A DNA stretch of 35,011 nucleotides from Paraburkholderia kirstenboschensis. GTDB taxonomy: Bacteria; Pseudomonadota; Gammaproteobacteria; Burkholderiales; Burkholderiaceae. Of the stretch, positions 25,240 to 33,447 are shown piece by piece. Position 1 is the stretch's first letter. The number at the start of each line of letters is the position of its first letter. Under the pieces are notes generated by a model. It was not told the DNA's origin and searched no databases. It was given only the letters and a program-made list of their open reading frames with translations. The translations under genes were made by a program, and so were the position numbers. The DNA is taken from positions 1 through 35,011 of the forward strand of contig NZ_CAJHCR010000031.1 in the NCBI RefSeq assembly GCF_904848585.1, written 5' to 3'.

Positions 25240-26163
25240 ACTGCGCCGTCTGGTCGGGCTGGTGCGAAGCGCACCGGCGCGGCGGCCCCCTGTCCGACCT
25301 GACGCGTGACGAGCTGCTCGCATTCCGGCGCTCACTGGATCAACCCTGACACGCCGCGGGAGCCGCACGCGCACTCGCGTCCGGCGGCGCCCCAGCCGTT
25401 CATGCGTTGGAGCCTGTTCCGCTACTGGCAGAAGACCGGCTATCTGGTGGTCAACCCGCCGTCGAACTGTCGAGCGACGGCGCCGCGCGCATGACGTGGA
25501 CGCCGGTACGATCCTCCCGGCCCGGGGTGTCGCCGCCCGTGTGGGCACGCCGCTGCGCGATCTGGTCGCTGTACCGTTTTGCCGGGGTGCGACTCGCCAA
25601 ACTCGAATGGTCGGTGGAACAGAGGCTGCCGCACCTCAGCGTCGACGAAGACACCAACAAAGGTGCCGATACAGCGGCCGGCACAGCAACCCGCGCATCG
25701 GTCCCCTGCCAGCCGCGCCTGGTCCCTGCACGTACGGGGCAAGGGTGGCAAGCTCCGGGTGATCCCGCTGCCGTCGCGCTGTGCGCCGGTGCTCCGTGAC
25801 TATCGCGTTTTACGGGTCTGCCGGCTGACCGGCGCCATTCGAATCCGTGCGGCTCATTCACAGCGAGAAGCGCAACGCGCACGGCCACAACTGCCTCCAT
25901 GACGAGGTGAAGGCGGTGCTGCAGGCGGCCGACAACTGGTGCCGCCACATGATCCCGCGACGCGTGCGCTGTTCTACGCAGCGTCCACGCACTGGTTACG
26001 GCAGGGCTATGCGCGCACGCTGGCGGTCGATCGCGCGGTACCGTTGCCCGTCGCGCAGACGCTTTTGGGGCACGCGTCGGTACAAACCACGGCCGCGTAT
26101 GCGCGCACCGACCTCGCGCAGCTGCGGGAGTTTGTGGAGGGGAGTTTTCCAGCTTCAAACTGA
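25240..26163 (+). pseudogene. Tyrosine recombinase/integrase, multiply frameshifted
   Basis: Pieces of one integrase are spread over several plus-strand frames: LTRDELLAFRRSLDQP (about 25297-25347) and MRWSLFRYWQKTGYLVVNPP (about 25401-25460) from the core-binding domain, then VRGKGGKLRVIPLPS (about 25730-25775) from the catalytic domain. Next comes IHSEKRNAHGHNCLHDEVKA (about 25855-25915). The C-terminal end (25939-26163) has THWLRQGYART with the HxxR motif, then LGHASVQTTAAYARTDLAQL with the active-site Tyr. The pieces are in order but need at least three frame changes, so the enzyme is dead. It marks the upstream boundary of the sugar locus and suggests past integration here. Confidence 0.75.
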
Positions 26164-26341
26164 GTTGAGTGTTCGAGCCTCGAGATACGATCGGGTGCCC
26201 GGGCCCTTGGCCGCTCGTCGGCCATTGCCGACCTTGGAGTATCGGCGACCGTGAGGTAGCTGATAGACACGTTGCCGCCGTTCGCGCCGTCGTAGCCTCT
26301 AGTGTCAGATGCCGATGTGAGTGAATGAGTACTTGCGACCC

Positions 26342-26653
26342 TCAACGGTCCCTCGGGCACGGTCGCCGTGAACGACCGTTTTCGAGGTCTTTGAGACGCC
26401 CGCGCGTTGCTGCCGGCGACCGGTAATCGGCGATGCGATACGCGTACACAAAAGCGTTCTCGGTGCGTATACGCCAAGGCACACAGGCGTTATCTGGGAT
26501 GACTTCGCCGTCGAGCGAGACCCGTGAAGCTATCACGATCTCGTCCGTGCCCACTTCGCCTGACAACTCCTCAATTAGGGCAGCAATCAATCGGTCGAAG
26601 ACGATGGGTCAACCGGCCAGTTCCGAAGAGAACGCAATTTCCACTGTCCGCAT
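26342..26653 (-). pseudogene. Small hypothetical ORF interrupted by an in-frame TGA
   Basis: From ATG 26653 the minus strand encodes MRTVEIAFSSELAG, then a TGA, then in the same frame PIVFDRLIAALIEELSGEVG and TDEIVIASRVSLDGEVIPDN, followed by ACVPWRIRTENAFVYAYRI. The composition and alternating hydrophobic pattern on both sides of the stop look like one protein of about 80-100 residues. I do not recognise the family. It may be translated from an internal TTG after the stop. No selenocysteine machinery or insertion element is visible, so a nonsense mutation is the simplest reading. Confidence 0.35.
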
Positions 26654-26740
26654 TCTGACTGATCCAATGACCGTGGTGCCCGCAATCCGACTATGCGACT
26701 GAGGCCGTGCAATTGATGCTTCGCAAGACGAACCCTAGGT

Positions 26741-29002
26741 TCAGTGCGGGGCAACCTGCCAGGCGAGAACGGGTTGGGTGGCACCGGGCAGCATCACCCA
26801 CACGCCGTTCGGACCGAAATCCCATCCGACAAAGCTGGCCGGGTTGCTCATCTGGGCCGTGGTCAGCCCGTTCGCCGCAGGCAGATTGCCCCCGCTCGCC
26901 GGTTGCCCCGTCGTCTGGACGTTCCAGTAGACGTCGTTCCCAAGATCACCGCAGCTGGCGCAGATGCCGCCATGAAACGCTAACCCACTCACGGAACCTG
27001 ACGCGAAGGACTGCGTGATCGTGCCGGTGTTCCCAAGGAATGACCCAGCGAGTCCTCCCGCGGAACCACGCGAGGCAAATCCCAAGACTGGGCCGGTGGC
27101 ATATGACTCGATGATCGTGCCTTTGTTACTGACAACCAGGCCGCCCGCAGCGGTATCCGCTCTGACGGTAGCGCTGCTGCCCGATCGCGCAACCAGTCCG
27201 AAGTTAGTTGCGACGAGCCCGGCGAACTCATTGCCAAGGTTCCCCGAGGTAATGGCCCCGGAGGTAAACACGTTGGCAATCGTTCCGTGATTCTGAATGG
27301 CCAGTATCGCGGCCCCGTTATCAAAGAAAAAATCCACCTGACCGAGGTTCGCGTTGACGTTCACGTCGCGCACGACGCCGTTTGGACCGATATCGCCAAA
27401 CACGGCCTCGAAGCGGGGCGAGAGATTGGAAATCGTATGCCACATACCGTCGAACTGCCCCGTGAACGACGTACCGGCAGCGAAACCGAGCGTCTGGAAC
27501 GCGGAATTGCCAGCGTCGAGGTCTTTGCCTAGCGCGTAGTTGCCGGCAAGATTGTTCTCGATGTTCTGCAGGTCTGCGACCGAATTGACGAGTTGGTAGC
27601 CGGTTATCTGCGTGACGAGCCCACTGTAGAGCGGCGCTTGCCAGGTCGCATTGCTGACGAGCGTGCCGGGGCTGAAACTGCCGTTCATATCGTAGAGCGC
27701 GCTGACGATGCCAGTACTCTTCGACCAGTCGACGGTGCCGTTGTTGGCGACGCTGCCGCCGTTGTCGATGCCGGATGCGTCGGCGCGCAAGGTCAGATTG
27801 CCCGCACCGTTGTTCGCGATCGTCGTGCCCGTCGTCACGGAGACGTTGCGGTACGCGGCGAGAGTGAGAGAAGCGGGACCCTGCCAGCGCAGGCTCGACG
27901 CGACGCCCAAGTCGCCTGTGGCGCCGTTGGCGCCCGTCGTCGCGATATCGATCGAGGTGCCCGCGTTCAGACTGCGTTGCAACGCATGTGCGGCCGAGTC
28001 ATCGATCGTGAAGTCGGGCGTCGACAGATTCCATTTCGCCGCGTGAACCGCTGCGTGCCTGCCGAAAGTGAGTTGTGCCGCTTGCGTATCGACGGTTCCG
28101 CCACTGCCGTCCGCGTTGTTTGCGGTGATCGTGCCGTATTGTTCGACACGGCCGCTGTCGGCGACCAGCCACACATGGCCGTCGCGGCTCGCCGTGCCCG
28201 TCGCGCGGATGCGCGTGCCGCTGCCTGCGAGCGCATACACGTTGCCGTCGGCGGCCTGCAGACTGATCTGCGCGGCGGTTATCCGCCCCTTGTTGACGAC
28301 CGTGCCCTGACTGCCTGTCTGCACGAACACCTGCCTGCTGCCGGCTGCGTCCTGCAACAGCACCTGCTCGCCGGCGGCGAGTTCCGCCGTGCCATTGGGT
28401 GCCGCCACGGTGCCAGCGTTGATGACGTCGTGTCGCGCAATCAGGAACACATCGCCGCCGCTCGAACTGATCTTGCCGAGATTGATCACGGCTGCGTTCG
28501 AGTTGCCCGACAGCGTGAGCGAGCTACCCTGCATGAACGCGTCGTTGCAGATGTCCAGCGTCGACGCGACGAAACGTCCGCCGGTTGTGATTACGCCCGA
28601 TGACCCCACGACGACGCCTTGCGGATTGATCACATACAGGCTACCCGTTGCACTGAGCCTGCCGAGAATGGCCGAAGGTGAGCCACCCGTCACCCGGTTC
28701 AGGGTCGCGCCCGAGCCGTTGTCGAACGTCACGCTGTTGTGCCTGCCGATCGAGAAACTGTTCCAGTCAATCACGCCGCGCGTCGAACCCGGTTGCGTGA
28801 CCACGAGACCATTCCCCTGGCTGGTTATGGTGCCCGCGCCGGCCACGTATGTGCCGCCTTGTGGAAGGACTCCTGCGGCGAACGCCACGGGTGTCACGGA
28901 CAGTACAGTCAGCGAAATGCCGACGGCAAGCCTGATGTGTCCGCGCGACTGCTGTCGACGCGGTGCGCGTCGCGCGGGCCGAAGTAGTTCTGGATGTGAC
29001 AT
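26741..29002 (-). CDS. Two-partner-secretion exoprotein (TpsA / filamentous haemagglutinin-type)
   Basis: 753 residues from ATG 29002, preceded by AAGGGGGG. An extended signal peptide (basic stretch, then IRLAVGISLTVLSVTPVAFA) leads into a TPS domain: GVLPQGGTYVAGAGTITSQG, then NGLVVTQPGSTRGVIDWNSF, NRVTGGSPSAILGRLSATGS and LYVINPQGVVVGSSGVITTG. This is the recognition region for a TpsB outer-membrane pore. The middle is repetitive beta-helix sequence rich in Gly, Asn and Thr. The last 200 residues carry GLUG-like segments (GGLVVSNKGTIIESYATGPV and GGLAGSFLGNTGTITQSFAS). It is short for a haemagglutinin, and no TpsB gene is in the window. A longer in-frame start (29113) is rejected because it precedes the ribosome-binding site. 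Confidence 0.85.
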   Translation of the reverse strand: MSHPELLRPARRAPRRQQSRGHIRLAVGISLTVLSVTPVAFAAGVLPQGGTYVAGAGTITSQGNGLVVTQPGSTRGVIDWNSFSIGRHNSVTFDNGSGATLNRVTGGSPSAILGRLSATGSLYVINPQGVVVGSSGVITTGGRFVASTLDICNDAFMQGSSLTLSGNSNAAVINLGKISSSGGDVFLIARHDVINAGTVAAPNGTAELAAGEQVLLQDAAGSRQVFVQTGSQGTVVNKGRITAAQISLQAADGNVYALAGSGTRIRATGTASRDGHVWLVADSGRVEQYGTITANNADGSGGTVDTQAAQLTFGRHAAVHAAKWNLSTPDFTIDDSAAHALQRSLNAGTSIDIATTGANGATGDLGVASSLRWQGPASLTLAAYRNVSVTTGTTIANNGAGNLTLRADASGIDNGGSVANNGTVDWSKSTGIVSALYDMNGSFSPGTLVSNATWQAPLYSGLVTQITGYQLVNSVADLQNIENNLAGNYALGKDLDAGNSAFQTLGFAAGTSFTGQFDGMWHTISNLSPRFEAVFGDIGPNGVVRDVNVNANLGQVDFFFDNGAAILAIQNHGTIANVFTSGAITSGNLGNEFAGLVATNFGLVARSGSSATVRADTAAGGLVVSNKGTIIESYATGPVLGFASRGSAGGLAGSFLGNTGTITQSFASGSVSGLAFHGGICASCGDLGNDVYWNVQTTGQPASGGNLPAANGLTTAQMSNPASFVGWDFGPNGVWVMLPGATQPVLAWQVAPH

Positions 29003-29428
29003 ACAGCCCCCCTTTCCGCGTGCGCGCGGAATGGATGCCGACGACCCGCAGAGCCGGCCGGAAAGGCGTGAGTCGCAGCGTCTGAAGAATAGCAGTCGGC
29101 GTCGCGGATGCATGTCAATATCTCAGCGTTTTGCGACTTCATGTGGGGACTTTGCGCCATCTGTTGCGTGGCGGGGCTCATGATGCGCGTCGACAAGATC
29201 CGAGGCCAAATTGCACCCCAGGCGTCAGGAACAGCGACTGTGTCTTCTACTCCGTCGTCGGTCTTAGGTGAGTTGCCGACAGCGGAAAATATGGCGATCG
29301 AAGATGGGCGCTCGTGTTCCGGAGGACAATGGCCGCTTGCAGTGCCGGAGCCGACATCTGAAAGTCCGTCCAACGGGAGAGGCGAATGTCGCTTGATGGC
29401 CGGCAAGCGTCCGCCGACCTTGTCTCAA
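29003..29428. other. Gene-poor stretch upstream of tpsA-like gene
   Basis: No gene recognised. It contains the second exact copy of the 22-bp dispersed repeat at 29381-29402 and probably the promoter of the TpsA-like gene. Confidence 0.35.
29381..29402 (+). repeat. Dispersed repeat, copy 2
   Basis: Identical over 22 bp to 7786-7807, 21.6 kb away and in the same orientation. It lies just downstream of the integrase remnant that ends at 29429. Confidence 0.7.
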
Positions 29429-30061
29429 TCAGACTTCGGTTCGTTCAGCCATCTCGAGCGCGTCGTCGACCTCGATACCGAGGTATCGCACGGTGCTTTC
29501 CAGCTTGGTATGGCCTAACAACAGCTGAACAGCGCGCAGATTCTTTGTGCGCCGATAAATCAGCGATGCCTTGGTACGGCGCATCTGTGAGTGCCGTATG
29601 CGGCATTATCTAGCCCGATCGATGCGACCTACCGGTGAACGATGCGCGCATACTGGCGTGTCGACACGTGAGGTGAGGCGCGGAGCCGGCTCGGAAAAAG
29701 ATAGTCGGCAGGTTTCAGTCCGCGCACCGAGACCCATGCCGCAACGCTCTGGCGTGTTAGCTCCGTGATCTCGAACTGCACCGGCCGTTGAGTCTTCCGC
29801 TGCATGACGGTTGCCCGCGAGACCACGTGACCTCCCATGCAGACATCCTGTACCTGCAGCCGCGTCAGATCGCACGCGCGAAGCTTGCTGTCGATCGCCA
29901 GGTTGAACATCGCCAACTCGCGAGCGTTGGACGTTGGACGACATCTGCAGTCTCGTTCGAATCGCCCAGATCTCGCGGAGCTTCCAACGAAGGCTTCTGG
30001 CCGGTCAGCCCCCCTTGTTCCACGGCACCCGACAAGCGCCGGGAGAATTAAGCGCTTCCAT
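29429..30061 (-). pseudogene. Tyrosine recombinase/integrase of the small single-protein type, decayed
   Basis: The minus strand starts at ATG 30061 with GGAGATTGTC before it and reads MEALNSPGACRVPWNKG. One or more frame changes follow (QKPSLE, then REIWAIR). A long frame then gives ELAMFNLAIDSKLRACDLTR, QRKTQRPVQFEITELTRQSV and FPSRLRASPHVSTRQYARIV. After HR there is a TAG where relatives have Trp. The sequence continues as VASIGLDNAAYGTH, loses one base near THS, and resumes as MRRTKASLIYRRTKNLRAVQ, LLLGHTKLESTVRYLGIEV and a stop at 29429. All catalytic elements (Arg, HxxR region, LGH, Tyr) can be found, but not in one frame. It is unrelated to the integrase remnant at 25.2-26.2 kb. Confidence 0.8.
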
Positions 30062-30360
30062 GACAATCTCCTAGTCGAAGAAGGGAGATCGATTTTGCGC
30101 TTGGTGCAGTGGTCAATCTTCGACCCGCAGTTGCCTTTCGACGCAATGAGAGGCTGTGGCAGGTTGCAAACTGGAACGGCCATTCGCGCGACGTCCCGGC
30201 CGACGAGTTGTCGACGTAGGCCGAGGGTCGGCCTCGGAGTTTCTGAGGCAGTTGCGTATTGTATTTCCGACAATCGCATTCCGCAGCGGCGAATGTTTCC
30301 CCCGCTGCGAGCCACGGGGGCTGGAAACCAAAAGCGAGGAAATCCAAATTATCTGTTCGT
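30062..30360. other. Short gene-free gap
   Basis: No family features are seen on either strand. The open frames here are not supported by ribosome-binding sites or motifs. Confidence 0.35.
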
Positions 30361-30825
30361 TCAATACGTCTTCGGGTTCTTCACCTGCATGCACCCGGTG
30401 AGATTGTTCGCGAGATTCTCGTTGAACCAGGCGAGCGTGCCGGTTTTCTGATGTGCGCCGTCGGGATCGTTCAAGTAGACGGTGCCGCCGTCAACACCGG
30501 TCAATACAATCACATGACCCACCCCATACCAGTATCCTGCACACCAGATCGGCCCGCTGTCGCGCAACGCGCGGAGTAGATCCCGATTCGACCACTGGTT
30601 ACGCGCCGGCAACTGGCGGAGTCCGACGGTCTGCGCGAGGGTGATGAACGACTGCGGATAGAGACCGGTGTTGGCCGTATAAACGGGGGTAAGCGTGTTC
30701 ATTGGCCCTTGGCGTCCGCTTTGCCCTTGCCAGTAAAGCCAGATCATCATGGCGCTGGTATGCCAGCAACACATGGACTTCTCCTGCGCTAGAAGGGGGA
30801 CTTTCAACTTGACAACAGTCACCAT
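30361..30825 (-). CDS. Papain-like cysteine protease, AvrRpt2/C70 type
   Basis: 154 residues from ATG 30825, or 153 from the adjacent GTG 30822. GGAGG lies only 2 nt before the ATG but 5 nt before the GTG, so the GTG is the better start. The protein consists of the protease fold alone: VPLLAQEKSMCCWHTSAMMI supplies the oxyanion Gln14 and nucleophile Cys20. GVGHVIVLTGVDGGTVYLND supplies His104 and Asp120, and NDPDG follows. The arrangement matches the AvrRpt2-like papain family (C70/C39-like). There is no signal peptide, so export, if any, would use a signal-less secretion system. It lies between an integrase remnant and an IS element, with no toxin-immunity partner visible. The substrate is unknown. 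Confidence 0.75.
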   Translation of the reverse strand: MVTVVKLKVPLLAQEKSMCCWHTSAMMIWLYWQGQSGRQGPMNTLTPVYTANTGLYPQSFITLAQTVGLRQLPARNQWSNRDLLRALRDSGPIWCAGYWYGVGHVIVLTGVDGGTVYLNDPDGAHQKTGTLAWFNENLANNLTGCMQVKNPKTY

Positions 30826-30970
30826 GGCCTCCGTGGATCTATGTCGTTCGACGCATCGCGCGCTGCGGCCACACGCGGCACGGCTCAGGGACATCCACCT
30901 TCTTTGGTCCCGCATTTCATCAGTCTCTGACACGCCAGCTGTCGCGCGCAGTTATAAATTGATACATCGA

Positions 30971-30998
30971 TGGAGTGAACCCCTGAGGCTGGACCGGG
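30971..30998 (+). repeat. IS3 left terminal inverted repeat
   Basis: Begins TGGAGTGAACCCCTGAGG and ends CTGGACCGGG. The 28 bp are the exact reverse complement of 32225-32252. Confidence 0.9.
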
Positions 30999-31050
30999 CG
31001 AGGTTCGGAAAGTGATACGCTTGTTGGGCCTTCACTTGAAGGAGAAGGTC

Positions 31051-31413
31051 ATGCCTGCAAGAGGTTCTTATCGACGCCATAGCGGCGAGTTCAAACTGCA
31101 ATTGTGCACGGACATCCGCACAGGCAAGATCGGACGCCGTGACGCAAGCCGAACTCATGGGCTTTCGGCCAATCTTCTACAGCTCTGGTTGACGCAGTAT
31201 GACCGTGGCGATCTAAACGAAGAAGAGGCTGCGGCGAGCGTAGTTGCAGAATACGAAGCGAAGGTTGCCGCGCTCGAACGCAAGGTTGGACAGTTGACGA
31301 TGGAGCTTGATCTACTTAAAAAAAGTCCGAGGCTACGTCTCGTGACCGACGGCGCACCATCATCCATTGTGAGCGGCCCGCATCCTGCTCGATCAGGCAA
31401 GGATGCAAAATGA
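31051..31413 (+). CDS. IS3-family transposase OrfA (helix-turn-helix subunit)
   Basis: 120 residues from ATG 31051, which has GGAGAAGG upstream. It opens MPARGSYRRHSGEFKLQLCT, the usual N-terminus of IS3 OrfA, with a helix-turn-helix around GRRDASRTHGLSANLLQLWL. A leucine-zipper-like helix follows (AEYEAKVAALERKVGQLTME). It binds the terminal repeats and, by -1 frameshifting at the A7G run (31318-31325), is expected to be extended into the OrfAB transposase. The stop overlaps the orfB ATG (ATGA at 31410-31413). Confidence 0.85.
   Translation: MPARGSYRRHSGEFKLQLCTDIRTGKIGRRDASRTHGLSANLLQLWLTQYDRGDLNEEEAAASVVAEYEAKVAALERKVGQLTMELDLLKKSPRLRLVTDGAPSSIVSGPHPARSGKDAK
31318..31325 (+). promoter_or_regulatory. 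Predicted programmed -1 frameshift site
   Basis: Seven A followed by G (CTT AAA AAA AGT in the orfA frame). The -1 frame is open from here into orfB (KSEATSRDRRR, leading to MIALARSTFYYR), as needed for the fused OrfAB transposase of IS3 elements. Confidence 0.65.
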
Positions 31414-32211
31414 TCGCCCTCGCACGTAGCACCTTCTATTACCGCTCCAAGGCACACGAAGCGGCGCTATCAGATGACCGGCTGGTTGGTCTGATCGGCG
31501 ACATCCACGACGAATTTCCTGGATATGGCTATCGTCGGGTCACCCTCGAACTCTGCCATCGAGGCTATAGAATCAACCACAAGCGGATTGCGCGGGTCAT
31601 GCGTGAACGTCATCTGGGTGTTAAGCACAGACGCCGCTTCGTTCGAACAACGGACAGCAATCACAGTAATCCGGTCTTTCCCAACCTGTATCGCAACCGG
31701 ATTCCAGCAAACCCGAATGAGGTGTGGGTGGCGGACATAACGTATATCGGACTGGCGTCCGGATTTGCGTACCTAGCCGCAATCATTGACGCCTGTAGTC
31801 GACGCATCGTCGGCTACGCCGTAAGCCGTTACATCGATACAGAACTGGCGCTTGCGGCACTGGATGTTGCGGTTGAGAGCCGACGACCCGAGCCCGGTCG
31901 CTGCATTCACCATAGCGACAGGGGTTGTCAATACGCTAGTGCGACCTACCGGGAAGCGCTGGACCGATACGGCCTGATCGGCTCAATGAGTGCAGTCGGA
32001 AACCCGTATGACAACGCGCAGGCAGAGAGCTTTATGAAGACCCTGAAGGTCGAGGAAATTTATCTCGCCGGGTACGAGACCTTCGCGGACGTTACGTCCA
32101 GGCTTCCCGTGTTTCTGGAAGACGTCTACAACGGCACGACGTATGCACTCGTCGCTAGGTTATCTGTCGCCCACGCAATTTGAGGATCGTCTCGCCCAGC
32201 AAGCGGCTTAG
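31410..32211 (+). pseudogene. IS3-family transposase OrfB (DDE integrase), 3' frameshift
   Basis: The frame encodes the HTH_21 region (DEFPGYGYRRVTLELCHRGY) and the rve integrase core. The DDE triad is in WVADITYIG, HHSDRGCQYAS and DNAQAESFMKTLK. Near 32130 the frame is lost: it continues as NGTTYALVARLSVAHAI and stops at 32183. The family's normal ending (MHSSLGYLSPTQFE and then RLAQQAA) is found in another frame and stops at 32211. Removing one G in AACGGCACG restores Y-N-A-R-R-M-H. The catalytic core is intact, so some activity cannot be excluded. Confidence 0.8.
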
Positions 32212-32224
32212 TTTTTGGCCAAAC

Positions 32225-32252
32225 CCCGGTCCAGCCTCAGGGGTTCACTCCA
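32225..32252 (-). repeat. IS3 right terminal inverted repeat
   Basis: Exact reverse complement of 30971-30998; ends CACTCCA at 32252. Confidence 0.9.
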
Positions 32253-32846
32253 CATCTCACGAGCCAAGAAGTGCGTGCTGACGCACGCCTCCTTTCCGAA
32301 CATGTAACCGAGACAGTTGACCTGAATCTCCGCAACGGGATTCCGCGTGAGCGCTTCCTCAGCTCGGTGCGCGCTATGCCACATTTACACTTGGACGGCA
32401 AAAACGTTCTTCGCCAGATCGATGTCAACTGTCGTAGTCGAACGTCCCATGCCTGCTGCTAAACACTCGACTGAATGTCCGCCTGAGGTAAAGGGCGATC
32501 GGCCGGAACTGGCCGATCCGCGCCGATGCGGCAGCCAGCCCTCGCACTGAAATGACGGGCCGAGGACATTTTGTCAATCAAGGGGCTCTACGGGTGAATC
32601 TAACACGCGACGCCGCGTTCGTATCAGGCGACACGCGATTTGCACGGCCCCTAGGAAGTTTGTGAGACACACGGTAAAGCGTACCAAGGAAGCCGCGGTA
32701 TTGTCGTACGGAAGAAGGCTGTTCCACCAGATAAGGGACTCCCGCATTTGCCCGGGAAAACTCAGGGGCCGTCGCGATGTCGTGGGCGAACGTTGGCCAT
32801 GGCATCGCTTTGGCGGAAGGTGCTAGACGTACGATCAGAGATAGCC
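32253..32846. other. Gene-poor stretch
   Basis: About 590 nt without a recognised gene. A degenerate dispersed-repeat copy (TGAATGTCCGCCTGAGGTA) lies at 32472-32490 and is followed by a GGCCGATC-rich tract. Confidence 0.35.
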
Positions 32847-33131
32847 ATGAGCAGCACAAAAAAACAACCGACTTCGACGGACGGGGGCCTGTTGCCGGCC
32901 AGCCTCGCCGACGCGCAGCTCGACCACTTCGAACGCATAGCCCAGTACGTCACGCGCGTGAACGCTGAAAACACTTTCCGTGGGCTCGATCACGAGTATT
33001 GGGAAAGGCGCCTTGGCAGGTTGGCGGAAACACATGACCTTGTAGCCGTTCAGCGGCGCCGGGTCTTCCGGCTCCTCGACCTGCTCAAGCGGCACGCATC
33101 GGTCAGCATATGCAACCGCACCGCTGCCTGA
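32847..33131 (+). CDS. Small hypothetical protein
   Basis: 94 residues from ATG 32847; the longer in-frame start at 32748 adds unlikely sequence. The protein is soluble, charged and mostly helical: ASLADAQLDHFERIAQYVTR, then RGLDHEYWERRLGRLAETHD and QRRRVFRLLDLLKRHASVS. No signal peptide, membrane segment or known motif is seen. Regularly spaced hydrophobic residues would suit a small helical bundle. It is convergent with the AraC regulator gene on the other strand. I do not recognise the family. Confidence 0.5.
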   Translation: MSSTKKQPTSTDGGLLPASLADAQLDHFERIAQYVTRVNAENTFRGLDHEYWERRLGRLAETHDLVAVQRRRVFRLLDLLKRHASVSICNRTAA

Positions 33132-33447
33132 TGCCGGCCGGGGAAAACCGGACGTCAGCCTGGGGGCCGATAAGAGAACACGGTGGCGATTCCGATCCGG
33201 CAAACGGGCGCTCGCGGATAATGTCCATCTAGGGTTCCTGCTTGTGGACCGGTCAAGTACCCCGCTAATCATGCGCCGTGTACCAGTCGGGTGAGGAGGA
33301 GTCCATCCCATTGTTCCTGGCCGGCTCCTGCCGATTTATGCCGCGGCTACAACCCGCTCCCGGCAACCTGACTTTACAGACCGCAGTCCGATCGGCGCGG
33401 GAGTCACCGCAGTCGGATAGCACCGCGTGCTCAACCTTCTTGCGCAT
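33132..33447. other. Gap between convergent genes
   Basis: 316 nt between the small hypothetical gene and the AraC gene. No gene or clear hairpin-plus-T-run terminator is seen. Confidence 0.3.

Larger units (their letters stand above)
30971..32252 (+). mobile_element. IS3-family insertion sequence, complete ends, 1,282 bp
   Basis: The element is bounded by perfect 28-bp terminal inverted repeats starting TG and ending CA. It has the two overlapping frames orfA and orfB of IS3 elements. A direct target duplication is not evident (CGA on the left, CAT on the right), which suggests later rearrangement at one end. Its orfB is frameshifted near the 3' end, so it is probably not self-mobile now. 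Confidence 0.9.

Noticed and set aside
26342..26653. Selenoprotein with TGA as selenocysteine
   Set aside because: No stem-loop insertion element is evident right after the TGA, and the flanking residues do not resemble a redox motif. A nonsense mutation is simpler.
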